From the NCBI GenBank assembly GCA_938036835.1, contig CALHWB010000037.1:1-64000 (forward strand): a DNA stretch of 64,000 nucleotides. Direction: 5' to 3'. This document shows positions 17,352 through 26,102 of this stretch, piece after piece (position 1 is the first letter of the stretch; each line of letters begins with the position of its first letter). Both the position numbers and the translations under genes were made by a program. Under the pieces are notes generated by a model. The model was not told the origin of the DNA, did not search any database, and was given only the letters and a program-made list of their open reading frames with translations. The stretch is from an uncultured Propionibacterium sp. Its GTDB lineage: Bacteria; Actinomycetota; Actinomycetes; Propionibacteriales; Propionibacteriaceae.

Positions 17352-18883
17352 TGGACCCCTCCTGCCTGCTGGGCGGTGGCCTCTTCGAACGGGACGCCGG
17401 CCATCATCAGGCCCAGAACCTCCCGGGGGGTGCCGGCCGGCACGATACCCACCAGCCGGCCGCGATACATGATGGCGATCCGGTCGGCCAGCGCATCGAT
17501 CTCGTCCAGTTCGCTGGAAATCAGCAGCACCGCGGTGCCGCGATCGCGCTCGGCGACCATCTGCCGGTAGATGAACTCGATTGAGCCCACATCGACGCCG
17601 CGGGTGGGTTGCGAGGCAACCAGCACCGCCAGCGGCCGCGACATCTCGCGGGCCACGATCACCTTCTGGGCGTTGCCGCCCGACAGGGTGGTGATCCGGT
17701 CGTGGACATCGGGGGTCCGCACATCGAACCGGGCCCGCAACCGGTTGGCGTTGCGATCGATCTCGTCCAGCTTCAGCGCCAGGCCGCTGGCGAAAGGCGG
17801 CCGGTCATGCATGTCGAGCACCATGTTCTCGGCGATGGAGAAGGACTGCACCAGACCGTCGCTCTGCCGGTCCTCTGGGATATAACCGAGCCCGGCCCGC
17901 AGCCGGTGCTTGATCGAGCGATGGGTGACCGGCTGCCCCGCCAGCAGGATCCGGCCGGTTGCCGGGGTGCGGTCGCCGAGGATCGCCTCGGCCAGTTCGG
18001 TCTGCCCATTGCCTTGAACGCCGCCGATGGCCAGAATCTCCCCGCCGGCCACCGAGCAGGTCACGTGGTCGACCACGGTGCGGCCGGTCTCGTCCAGCAC
18101 CGTCACCTCCTCCAGCGCCAGCGCTTCGCTGGCCGGCTGGGCGGGTTGCCTGTCGACGTTGAGCCTCACCGCGCGACCCACCATCATGGCGGCCAATTCG
18201 GTCTCGGTCGAGCCGGGCTGGGCCCGCCCGACCACCCGGCCGCGCCGGATCACGGTGATCGCGTCGGCCACCGCGCGCACCTCGCGCAGTTTATGGGTGA
18301 TGAACACGATTGCGGTGCCGGAATCGGCGAGCTGGCGCATGATCGCCATCAACTCGTCGGTTTCCTGCGGGGTCAAAACCGCGGTCGGTTCGTCCAGGAT
18401 CAGCACCTGGGCCTCTCGAGACAGCGCCTTGATGATCTCCACCCGCTGCTGGGCGCCCACCGACAGGTCGCCGATCATCGCGTCCGGGTCGATGTCGAAA
18501 CCGAAACGCCGGGACAGCTCGTCGGTGCGGGCTCGGGCCTGGCGGCGGTCGATCACCCCGAACGGCCCGGTGGGTTCGTAGCCCAGGGCCACCGACTCGG
18601 CCACCGTGAAAACCGGCACCAGCATGAAGTGCTGATGCACCATGCCGATGCCGGCGCGTACCGCGTCGCCGGGGCCCCGGAAACCGACCGGCTGGTCGTT
18701 GATCAGGATCTGGCCGCCATCCGGCTGGTAAAGGCCGTAGAGGACGTTCATCAGGGTCGATTTGCCGGCCCCGTTCTCGCCCAACAGGGCATGTATCTGA
18801 CCGCGTTCGACGCTCAGATCGATGCGGTCGTTGGCGATCAGCGAGCCGAACCGCTTGGTGATCTGTCGCAGCTCAAGCAACAT
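17348..18883 (-). CDS. Nucleoside ABC transporter ATP-binding protein (two ATPase domains), NupO-like
   Basis: The 511-residue protein has two fused ATPase domains. The first is complete: Walker A GENGAGKST, signature LSVGAQQRVEI and Walker B VLILDEPTAVL. The second has an altered Walker A (GVQGNGQTELAEAI) but a good signature (LSGGNAQKVIVARE). This is the normal pattern for sugar/nucleoside importers of the MglA/RbsA/NupO type. I place the start at ATG 18883 (MLLELRQITKRFG) behind GGGAAGG; a longer frame to 18946 adds a 21-residue tail unlike the family. It overlaps the first permease gene by 4 bases. Confidence 0.92.
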   Translation of the reverse strand: MLLELRQITKRFGSLIANDRIDLSVERGQIHALLGENGAGKSTLMNVLYGLYQPDGGQILINDQPVGFRGPGDAVRAGIGMVHQHFMLVPVFTVAESVALGYEPTGPFGVIDRRQARARTDELSRRFGFDIDPDAMIGDLSVGAQQRVEIIKALSREAQVLILDEPTAVLTPQETDELMAIMRQLADSGTAIVFITHKLREVRAVADAITVIRRGRVVGRAQPGSTETELAAMMVGRAVRLNVDRQPAQPASEALALEEVTVLDETGRTVVDHVTCSVAGGEILAIGGVQGNGQTELAEAILGDRTPATGRILLAGQPVTHRSIKHRLRAGLGYIPEDRQSDGLVQSFSIAENMVLDMHDRPPFASGLALKLDEIDRNANRLRARFDVRTPDVHDRITTLSGGNAQKVIVAREMSRPLAVLVASQPTRGVDVGSIEFIYRQMVAERDRGTAVLLISSELDEIDALADRIAIMYRGRLVGIVPAGTPREVLGLMMAGVPFEEATAQQAGGVQ

Positions 18884-18980
18884 TGCCCAGCCTTCCCATC
18901 TCGGCAGTCCCGGCACCCAGAAAGCAGACTCGGATGACCACCCCAAGTGCGGCCACCCGAGTCGGCATCAGGCTATTGGA

Positions 18981-20069
18981 TCACGGCTGGTTCGGCGACT
19001 CAACCTTGATCGTGCCGGACTTGATGTCCTCGATGACCTTCTTCACTTCGGCCTTCAACTCGTCGGAGACCTTCGAGTCGAAATCGTGGTACGGGGCCAG
19101 CCCGACACCCTCATTCTTCAGGGTGCCGATATAGGGATCGGCGGCGAACTTGCCGTCCGCCTCGGAGCGGATGGTGTCGAAGACCGACTGGCCGATCTCC
19201 TTCATGACCGAGGTGATGATGATGCTGCCGTCCTGGCTGGTCTCGAAGCCATCGGAATCCACCCAGACGATCGAGACGCCATTGGCCTCCTTGGCGGCCG
19301 CGAAGGCGCCGGTGCCCGAGTTGCCGGCCACCGGCATGATGATGTCGCAGCCCTGGGATATCATGCCCGCGGTGAGTTCCTTGCCCTTGGATGCGTCGGA
19401 GAAGTCACCGGTGAACGAGCCATTCTGGGCGGCCCTGTCCCATCCGATCAACTCGACCTTGGTGCCCTTGGTCTGGTTGTAGTAGGCGATGCCGTCGGCG
19501 AAACCGTCCATGAAGATCGACACCGGCGGAATCTGCATGCCACCCCAGGTGCCGATCTTGTTGGACTTGGTCATGCCGGCAGCCAGGTAGCCGGCCGCGA
19601 ACGCCGCCTCGGCGGTATTGAACAACAGGGGTTTGGCGTTCGCCAGCGAAAGCTCCTGGTTGTTCTCGGTGATCGAGGAATCGATCAGGGCGAACTTGAT
19701 ATCCGGATTGGCCCGGGCGGCGTCCCGGATGGCGTCGTTGATGGTGAATCCGACACCGAAGATGATCGTGCAGTTCTGCGAAATGAGATTCGCGACATTG
19801 GGGGCGTATTCGGCCGAGGAGTGCGATTCGGCGGTGGCGGACTGCACGCCCAGCTCCGAAACGGCACGGTCCAGACCCTGCTTGGCCGACTGGTTGAACG
19901 ACTTGTCCTGGAAGCCGCCCTCGTCGGAGACCAGGCAGGCCTTGACATCGGACATCTCGCCGCTGGCCGAGGCGGACCCGCCAGCAGATGGTGGAGCACC
20001 GCAGCCGGCGGCGAGAGCGACGGCACCCATCAGGCCGAGCCCGGTGAGAACACGGAATCGTGCTGCCAC
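18981..20069 (-). CDS. BmpA-family nucleoside-binding lipoprotein
   Basis: The 362-residue protein starts at GTG 20069 behind AAGGAGG. It has a signal sequence with lipobox LAAGC, then the BmpA/PnrA fold: SDEGGFQDKSFNQSA near the mature N-terminus, the conserved IIFGVGFTINDAI, KFALIDSSI, AGYLAAGM, and KVIEDIKSGTI at the end. It captures purine nucleosides outside the cell for the downstream ABC transporter. The gene leads the operon bmpA-nupO-nupP-nupQ-deoD and lies 97 bases before the ATPase gene. Confidence 0.93.
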   Translation of the reverse strand: MAARFRVLTGLGLMGAVALAAGCGAPPSAGGSASASGEMSDVKACLVSDEGGFQDKSFNQSAKQGLDRAVSELGVQSATAESHSSAEYAPNVANLISQNCTIIFGVGFTINDAIRDAARANPDIKFALIDSSITENNQELSLANAKPLLFNTAEAAFAAGYLAAGMTKSNKIGTWGGMQIPPVSIFMDGFADGIAYYNQTKGTKVELIGWDRAAQNGSFTGDFSDASKGKELTAGMISQGCDIIMPVAGNSGTGAFAAAKEANGVSIVWVDSDGFETSQDGSIIITSVMKEIGQSVFDTIRSEADGKFAADPYIGTLKNEGVGLAPYHDFDSKVSDELKAEVKKVIEDIKSGTIKVESPNQP

Positions 20070-20106
20070 GTTTCCTCCTTGTATGAAACGACTTGGTGGT
20101 GGAGAC

Positions 20107-20130
20107 CCTAAGCCGGGATCTGGGCTTAGG
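20107..20130. promoter_or_regulatory. Perfect inverted repeat upstream of the nucleoside importer operon
   Basis: CCTAAGCC (20107-20114) and GGCTTAGG (20123-20130) form a perfect 8-bp inverted repeat with an 8-base spacer. It lies 38 bases upstream of the bmpA-like start, in the 273-bp region shared with the divergent mutase gene. It could be an operator for a nucleoside-responsive repressor, or a leader hairpin. Confidence 0.45.
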
Positions 20131-20342
20131 CCTCAGCCGGAGGCTAGCATGCCATCGTGGGGAGCGAATCTTCGGCGAACCGCTTGTGACGAAAGCGTAA
20201 CCGATCCTTGATCCGGGCGGTCGCGTGCTCCGGGAACGAGGCCCGCCGCCGCCCGATCCGGCACGCCGGGGCAGTCGTGTCGCGGCCGATGCGGTTAGGC
20301 TGCTTGCTAGGCAAACGGCACTCGACGCGGCAGGAGACGCAG

Positions 20343-22133
20343 ATGGAGGCAATCGTTGCGGCCACCGAGTGGATCGGCGGCGATCCGGATCCGGCCGACC
20401 GGGCCGCGCTGCAGGCGCTGATCGACCGGGCGAGCGGTGGGGATGCGGCCGCCCGGGCCGAACTGGCCGATGCGATGGCCGGACCGCTGGTTTTCGGCAC
20501 GGCCGGCCTGCGCGGCCGGGTCGGGGCGGGCCGCAACCGGATGAACACCGCCGTGGTGACCACCGCGACCGCCGGGTTGTGTACCGTTCTGAAACAGCGG
20601 CTGGGACCCGGTTTCCGGGTGGTGATCGGCTACGACGCGCGGCATCGTTCGGCTCAGTTCGCCCGCACCGTGGCCCAGGTGGTGGTGGCCGCCGGCGGCC
20701 GGGCGAGCCTGCTGCCGCGAGCGCTGCCGACCCCGCTGCTGGCCTTCGCCGTCAATCGGCTGGCGGCCGACGCCGGGGTGATGATCACCGCCTCCCACAA
20801 CCCACCGGCCGACAACGGCTACAAGGTCTACCTCGGCCCCAGGCTGGCCCCCGATGGGCTACCGGGCGCCCAACTCGTGGAGCCGGTGGACCGGCAGATC
20901 CAGGCCGCCATCGCGGCGGCCGGGCCGGCGTCCGGCGTCCTCGTGGCCGATCTGGGACCGTCGGACGCGGCACAGGCCGCGCAGCCCTCGGGCGGTCGGC
21001 CGGCGGGCACCTCGCGGTCTACCTCGGCGGCCGGCTTCGAACTGCTGGGAGAGCAGATCGTCGCCGACTACTGCGCCGCCGCCGCCGAACTGCTGACGGA
21101 CCTGCGACGGCGCACCGGCTGGACGACCGGCCTCGCCGGGCTGCGGGTGGTGCTCACCGCGATGCATGGGGTGGGTACGGAGGTCGCGGCCCGGGTATTG
21201 CGGGGCGCGGGACTGACCGATCTGCATCTGGTGGCTGCCCAGTGCGCCCCAGACCCGGATTTCCCGACCGTAGCCTTCCCCAACCCGGAGGAACCCGGTG
21301 CCCTGGACCTGGCCATCGAGACCGCTCGAACGGTCGATGCCGACCTGGTGGTGGCCCTCGATCCGGATGCGGATCGCTGCTCGCTGGCGGTACCGGATGC
21401 CGCGAGCCCGGCCGGCTGGCGACAGCTCACCGGCGACCAGTATGGGGCGCTGCTCGGCGAGCTGATCGGTCTGGCCCACGCCGGTGAGCAGGGCAGCTGC
21501 CTGGCGCGCTCGATAGTGTCGGGATCGTTGCTCGACCGGATCGCCGAGCGGCACGGCCTATCGGCCGCCCAGACCTTAACCGGGTTCAAGTGGATCGCGC
21601 GGGCTCCGGGCATCGTCTATGGCTATGAAGAGGCCATCGGCTACTGCGTGAACCCCGAGGTGGTGCGCGACAAGGATGGCATCACCGCGGCGCTGGCCGC
21701 CTGCCTGCTGGCGGCCGAGCTGAAACGGGCCGGCAGCAGCCTGCTGGCCCGCTGGGACGAGTTGGCCTGCAAGTACGGGCTGTACTGGACGGCGCCGCTG
21801 AGCTTCCGCGTCCGGGAACCGGCCCTGATCGAGCAGGGCCTGGCGAGACTGGCCGCCAAGCCGCCACAAACCCTGGCGGGTTCGCCGGTGATCGAGTTCT
21901 CCGATCTCGCCGAGGGCTATCGGGGGCTACCCCCGGCCAAGGGGTACCGCCTGCAGACGGCCGCCGACGACCGGGTGGTTGTGCGGCCCTCCGGTACCGA
22001 ACCGAAGCTGAAGTGCTACCTCGAGGTCGTCTGCCCGGTAGCCGATCCGGCGGCGCTGCCGGCGGCCGAGCGGGCGGCGTCCGAACGAATCGCCCAGATC
22101 AAACGGGAACTCGGCGAACTGCTGGGGCTCTGA
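20343..22133 (+). CDS. Phosphosugar mutase of the PGM2 type (possible phosphopentomutase)
   Basis: The 596-residue protein belongs to the alpha-D-phosphohexomutase superfamily. It shows VFGTAGLRGRVG, the phosphoserine loop MITASHNPPADNGYKVY (Ser near residue 150), the metal loop ALDPDADRC, and the phosphate-binding end VVRPSGTEPKLK. The GTAGLRG/DNGYKVY forms are those of the PGM2 branch, whose human member works mainly on ribose-1- and deoxyribose-1-phosphate. Being divergent from bmpA...deoD, it could turn the deoD product into ribose-5-phosphate. That is inference; glucose-1-phosphate may also be used. ATG 20343 is behind GCAGGAGA. A Gly/Ser/Ala-rich insert sits near residues 205-235. Confidence 0.9.
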   Translation: MEAIVAATEWIGGDPDPADRAALQALIDRASGGDAAARAELADAMAGPLVFGTAGLRGRVGAGRNRMNTAVVTTATAGLCTVLKQRLGPGFRVVIGYDARHRSAQFARTVAQVVVAAGGRASLLPRALPTPLLAFAVNRLAADAGVMITASHNPPADNGYKVYLGPRLAPDGLPGAQLVEPVDRQIQAAIAAAGPASGVLVADLGPSDAAQAAQPSGGRPAGTSRSTSAAGFELLGEQIVADYCAAAAELLTDLRRRTGWTTGLAGLRVVLTAMHGVGTEVAARVLRGAGLTDLHLVAAQCAPDPDFPTVAFPNPEEPGALDLAIETARTVDADLVVALDPDADRCSLAVPDAASPAGWRQLTGDQYGALLGELIGLAHAGEQGSCLARSIVSGSLLDRIAERHGLSAAQTLTGFKWIARAPGIVYGYEEAIGYCVNPEVVRDKDGITAALAACLLAAELKRAGSSLLARWDELACKYGLYWTAPLSFRVREPALIEQGLARLAAKPPQTLAGSPVIEFSDLAEGYRGLPPAKGYRLQTAADDRVVVRPSGTEPKLKCYLEVVCPVADPAALPAAERAASERIAQIKRELGELLGL

Positions 22134-22142
22134 GTTCGGGCG

Positions 22143-22178
22143 CCCCGGCCGCGTTCGGAACCCGGCGGCCGGCCGGGG
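22143..22178. terminator. Hairpin between convergent mutase and kinase genes
   Basis: CCCCGGCCG (22143-22151) and CGGCCGGGG (22170-22178) form a perfect 9-bp stem with an 18-base loop, in the 58-bp gap between two converging genes. Confidence 0.6.
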
Positions 22179-22191
22179 ATCGAACGGTGGG

Positions 22192-22965
22192 TCAGCGCAG
22201 CAACCGGTTGGCGCAGCCGATCGCCTGCGAAACGTATCCGCCGCCGAAAAGCGCGGCATGAACCAGCAGCATGTGGAATTGGTGCAGTCCGACTCGATCC
22301 GCCCAGCCATCGGCGAGCGGACTGACCTCCTGGTAACCCGCGCGAATCGCTGCCAGCCGGGGGACGCCGAACAGGGCCAGCTCGGCCAGGTCGGTCTCGG
22401 CGTGACCACCATGCGCAGACGGGTCGATCAACGTGCCGCGGGCGTGACCCGCACTGGTGTCCCAGACGACGTTGCCGCCCCACAGGTCGCCGTGGATCCG
22501 CGCCACACCGCCGACCAGGCTGGGCTGTGGCGCATCGAAGTGCTGCTCGGCGATGAGGTCGATGGCCCGGTTCAACGGCCGGGCCGCCTCGGCTGGGATC
22601 GTCGCTCGCTGTAGGTAGGGACGCAGCCGCGCCTCGGCATAGAACTCACCCCAGGACCCCCAGCGGGGTTCTGCGCTCACCGGCGCCGGCAGCTCGGCCA
22701 GGCGGGCGGCCGATTCGGGCAGTCCCGGCGGGGGAGCGCCCCAGTGGGCCGCACCGGCCGCGTGAGTACGGGCCAGGGCGCGGCCGAACTCGGCCGCCTG
22801 GGCCGCGGTGGGCTGGCCGTGGGACATCCGGCGGGTCGTCAGCCAATCCTCCCCCTGGCCGGTGATCTCGGCGGTCGGCGCGCCGCCGGCCGCCTCGGCA
22901 AGCCACCGCAGGCTGGTTAACTCGGTGGCGATACCCTGACGGCTGCCGGTCTTGCGGAAATCCAT
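22192..22965 (-). CDS. Fructosamine kinase family protein
   Basis: The 257-residue protein has a protein-kinase-like/APH fold. It shows the catalytic loop RIHGDLWGGNVVW (near residue 160), the metal motif LIDPSAHGGHAETDLAEL and an N-terminal half with RKTGSRQGIATEL and LRWLAEAAGG. Family members phosphorylate fructosamines or ribulosamines on glycated proteins so that the sugar falls off. It starts 6 bases after the adenosine deaminase stop and is probably translated from the same mRNA. Its link to nucleoside salvage could be ribose-5-phosphate glycation, but that is speculation. Confidence 0.88.
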   Translation of the reverse strand: MDFRKTGSRQGIATELTSLRWLAEAAGGAPTAEITGQGEDWLTTRRMSHGQPTAAQAAEFGRALARTHAAGAAHWGAPPPGLPESAARLAELPAPVSAEPRWGSWGEFYAEARLRPYLQRATIPAEAARPLNRAIDLIAEQHFDAPQPSLVGGVARIHGDLWGGNVVWDTSAGHARGTLIDPSAHGGHAETDLAELALFGVPRLAAIRAGYQEVSPLADGWADRVGLHQFHMLLVHAALFGGGYVSQAIGCANRLLR

Positions 22966-22971
22966 GGGCCG

Positions 22972-24057
22972 TCAGCTCGGGAAGGCCACCGCCGCGGACC
23001 ACGCCCGGTCCACCTGGTTCACCAGTTCGAGGCGTTCGGGATGGTCCAGGAACATCGCGTCGGCTGCGGCGATCGCGATTGGCCGCAGCTGGGCGAGCGA
23101 CAACCCGAATGCCTCCCCGACCAAGGCGTACTCCCGGCTCAAGGTGGTTCTGCTCATGAGACGATTGTCTGGATTTAGGGTCACGATGAACCCGAGCTCC
23201 AGCAGCATCCCGACGGGATGACTGGCCATCTGGGGCGCCACCCCGGTTTGCAGGTTCGAACTCGGGCAGACTTCCAGCGGAATGCGCTGATTGCGGATGA
23301 AGCTGGCCAGCCTACCCAGATGGTATTCGCCGTCATTGTCGCGGGAAATATCCTCGATGAGGTTCACTCCATGGCCCAGACGCAGCGCCCCGCAGACCTG
23401 CACCGCCTCGTAGAGGGATTCGAGGGGGCCTTCTTCGCCGGCATGGATGGTGTAATAGAAGTTGCCGGCCCGCAAGCGTTGGAAGGCAGCCAGGTGTTTC
23501 GAGGGCGGATTTCCGTTTTCTCCGCCGGCCAGATCGAAACCACTGACCAGATTGGTGTCGCGATGGCGTAACGCCAATTCGGCGATTTCCAGGCTTCGGT
23601 CGGCATGCCGCATTGCCGTGATCAACTGCCGGGCGATGAAGGGATGCCCCGCGGCGCTGGCCTCGGCGGTTCCGGCGCGCAACCCGGCGGCGACCGCCTC
23701 GACGGCCTCGTCCAGGCTGAGTCCCCGGCTCAGATGCTGCTCGGGAGCCCACCTGGCCTCGGCGGCGATCACGCCGTCCGCCACCTGATCGAGCACCCAT
23801 TCATGGGCCACCCGTTGCAGGTCCTGTGCCCGCTGTAGGCAGGCGATGGTGTGTTCGAAGGTGGACAGATAGCGTGCCAGCGACCCGGAACTGGCCGCTT
23901 CGAAGAACCAATCCTCGAGTTCCTCAGGGGTTTGGGCAGGCAGTTCGTGACCGATCTCGGCCGCGATATCGAGCATTGTCTGGGGGCGAAGCCCACCGTC
24001 CAGATGATCGTGCAATGAGACCTTGGGGAGGGTCTTGAAATAGGCCTGGGTGCTCAT
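22972..24057 (-). CDS. add: Adenosine deaminase
   Basis: The 361-residue TIM-barrel enzyme converts adenosine to inosine. Zinc and catalytic motifs are visible: SLHDHLDGGLRP near residue 14 (HxH), TIHAGEEGPLES near residue 210 (His and Glu), LGHGVNLIED and the Asp pair in VTLNPDNRLMS near residue 290. It starts at ATG 24057. With deoD and the importer about 5 kb away it completes a route from imported adenosine to hypoxanthine plus ribose-1-phosphate. The kinase gene follows 6 bases downstream. Confidence 0.95.
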   Translation of the reverse strand: MSTQAYFKTLPKVSLHDHLDGGLRPQTMLDIAAEIGHELPAQTPEELEDWFFEAASSGSLARYLSTFEHTIACLQRAQDLQRVAHEWVLDQVADGVIAAEARWAPEQHLSRGLSLDEAVEAVAAGLRAGTAEASAAGHPFIARQLITAMRHADRSLEIAELALRHRDTNLVSGFDLAGGENGNPPSKHLAAFQRLRAGNFYYTIHAGEEGPLESLYEAVQVCGALRLGHGVNLIEDISRDNDGEYHLGRLASFIRNQRIPLEVCPSSNLQTGVAPQMASHPVGMLLELGFIVTLNPDNRLMSRTTLSREYALVGEAFGLSLAQLRPIAIAAADAMFLDHPERLELVNQVDRAWSAAVAFPS

Positions 24058-24114
24058 GTGCCCAATGGTAGTTAGTTGACGTGCCGAATTGCCGAATCAA
24101 CGAAAGTTGTTTTG

Positions 24115-24145
24115 CCGCTTTCCCGGCTCAGGCCGGGGAAAGCGG
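24115..24145. terminator. Terminator between the ABC ATPase gene and add
   Basis: CCGCTTTCCCGGC (24115-24127) pairs with GCCGGGGAAAGCGG (24132-24145) with one bulge and a TCAG loop. It lies beyond the 3' end of the ABC ATPase gene on the minus strand and upstream of add, so it probably separates the two operons. The remaining 24146-24296 shows no gene. Confidence 0.65.
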
Positions 24146-24296
24146 ATCAACGCAAATCGTATCGGGCCGTCAGGGCGGATTGTGGCCGGTGAACAATGCC
24201 GAGGGATACCGCCGGTTTCCCGGCGGCCTGGTCGCCCGGCGGCGGCGCCGCCGTCCCGATCGCTGGGCCCTGCCCGGCCGCGACCAGCAGGACGGA

Positions 24297-25124
24297 TCAG
24301 CCCAGCATCGAACGATCCGCCAGCTGGGCGCTCTTGATCTGGTCGAACCGGCCGAGCAGATCGGCGACCGTTGCCTCTTGTTTCTGCCTGCCTGCGAGTT
24401 CCAGGATGATCCGGCCCTCGTGCATCATGATCAGCCGATTGCCCAGCGCCAGCGCCTGTGCCATGTTGTGGGTGACCATCAGGGTGGTCAGCCGCTGGCG
24501 GGCGACCAGTTCCGCGGTGAGCCGGGTGATCAACGCCGCGCGCTGCGGGTCGAGGGCCGCGGTGTGCTCGTCCAGCAATAGGATCTGCGGCTGGGTGAAT
24601 GAGGCCATTACCAGGCTCAGCGCCTGGCGCTGACCGCCGGAGAGCAGCCCAACGCGGGCGCCCAGGCGGTCTTCCAACCCCAACTCCAGGGTGCGCAGCT
24701 CATCTCGGAAGATCTGCCTGCGCCGCCGGCTGACACCGAGACGCAACCCCCGGCCGTGGACGCGGGTCCAGGCGATTGCCAGGTTCTCCTCAATGGTCAG
24801 ATGCGGGGCGGTGCCGGCCATCGGGTCCTGGAAGACCCTGCCGACATACCTGGAAACCCGATGATCGGGCAGTTTGGTGACGTCCCGGCCGGCTATCCGT
24901 ACGGTGCCCAGCTCCGGGCGGTAGCGGCCCGCTACCACATTTAGCAGCGTCGATTTTCCCGCCCCGTTGCTGCCGATCACCGTGACGAAGTCTCCGGTGG
25001 CCAGGCTCAGACAGATGTCACGCAGTGCGATCTTCTGGTTTACCGTCTGCAGGAAAAAGCCCTTGGACACGTTGCCGATCTCCAGCATCGGCCCGGCCCG
25101 GTCCCCGATAGCGTGCTCAGCCAT
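24297..25124 (-). CDS. ABC transporter ATP-binding protein (TrpZ-like)
   Basis: The 275-residue ATPase has Walker A GSNGAGKSTLLNVVAG (near residue 50), signature LLSGGQRQALSL, Walker B ILLLDEHTAALDP and the H-loop TLMVTHNMAQAL. It is the energiser of a three-gene importer whose permease and binding protein lie just upstream; its start overlaps the permease gene by 8 bases. This ATPase-permease-binding-protein set is the one seen in tryptophan/tyrosine-type (TrpXYZ) importers. The ligand here is not provable from sequence. Confidence 0.9.
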   Translation of the reverse strand: MAEHAIGDRAGPMLEIGNVSKGFFLQTVNQKIALRDICLSLATGDFVTVIGSNGAGKSTLLNVVAGRYRPELGTVRIAGRDVTKLPDHRVSRYVGRVFQDPMAGTAPHLTIEENLAIAWTRVHGRGLRLGVSRRRRQIFRDELRTLELGLEDRLGARVGLLSGGQRQALSLVMASFTQPQILLLDEHTAALDPQRAALITRLTAELVARQRLTTLMVTHNMAQALALGNRLIMMHEGRIILELAGRQKQEATVADLLGRFDQIKSAQLADRSMLG

Positions 25125-26097
25125 TCTTGCGTCCTGTCCGTTTGGTGACCCCGGTGCTGGGCGGCCTGGCGTCCCCGGAGTCGAGTTCCTCCGGGTCCGG
25201 GGTGTCCCACGGTTCGACGACGAACTGGCGTCCGCGGCTGCGCGCTCGGTTGAGCACGTCCCAGCGCGGTGTCACGAGCGCCGCGACGACAATCAATGCG
25301 CTCAGCAGTTTCATGTCGTTGGGATCGAACCACCTGATCGACAGGGCGATCTGGATGATCAGCCGATAGGTCACCGAGCCGAGCACCACCGCAATGGTGG
25401 TTATCCAGATGCGGCCATCGCTGAACACCGCGGTACCGATGATCACCGAAGCCAACCCGGCCACGATCAGGCCAATTCCCATTCCGATGTCGGCATAGCC
25501 CTGGTATTGGGCGAACAGGGCCCCCGACAGGGCCACCAGGCCATTGCTCAGGCCCAGGCCGATCAGTTTCATCGCGTCGGTATTGATGCCCTGCGCCCGG
25601 GCCATGCCCTCGTTGTCGCCGGTGGCCCGCAGCCCCAGACCCAGGTCGGTCGACAGGAACCAATCGAGCGCCAGGACGAAGGCCGCCACCAGCGCGGTTA
25701 GGATAGCCACCGAGGCCCAGGTGGCTTGCAGCCCGGCGTCCCGCAGCGGGGTGAACAGGGTGCCGGTGCGCAGCAGGGGGATGTTGGCCTTACCCATGAT
25801 GCGCAGGTTGATCGAATACAGCGCGATCTGGGTCAGGATGCCCGCCAGCAGTGGATGGATCTTACCCAGCGTGTTCAACAGCCCCGTGATCAGGCCGGCG
25901 ACCACCCCCACCGCGATCGCCAGGGCCGTGGCCAATCCCGGATGCCAGCCGGCTACCAGGGCGATCGCCGCGGCGGCGGCCCCGGTGGTGAAGCTGCCGT
26001 CGATCGTCAGATCGGCGAAATCCAGGATCCTGAAGGTCAGGTAGACGCCTAGAGCCATCAACGCGAAGATCAACCCCAGATCGAGTGCGGCGATCAT
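25117..26097 (-). CDS. ABC transporter permease (TrpY-like, LivH superfamily)
   Basis: The 326-residue membrane protein begins with FALMALGVYLTFRILDFADLTIDGSF split as LGVYLTFRILDFADL and TIDGSFTTGAAAAA, the signature of permeases paired with ABC_sub_bind proteins. It continues with LLAGILTQIALYSINLRIMG and the loop LRATGDNEGMARAQGI. A single permease gene implies a homodimeric channel. A charged C-terminal tail of about 50 residues ends it. It starts 5 bases after the binding-protein gene. Confidence 0.9.
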   Translation of the reverse strand: MIAALDLGLIFALMALGVYLTFRILDFADLTIDGSFTTGAAAAAIALVAGWHPGLATALAIAVGVVAGLITGLLNTLGKIHPLLAGILTQIALYSINLRIMGKANIPLLRTGTLFTPLRDAGLQATWASVAILTALVAAFVLALDWFLSTDLGLGLRATGDNEGMARAQGINTDAMKLIGLGLSNGLVALSGALFAQYQGYADIGMGIGLIVAGLASVIIGTAVFSDGRIWITTIAVVLGSVTYRLIIQIALSIRWFDPNDMKLLSALIVVAALVTPRWDVLNRARSRGRQFVVEPWDTPDPEELDSGDARPPSTGVTKRTGRKNG

Positions 26098-26102
26098 CGT
26101 GC

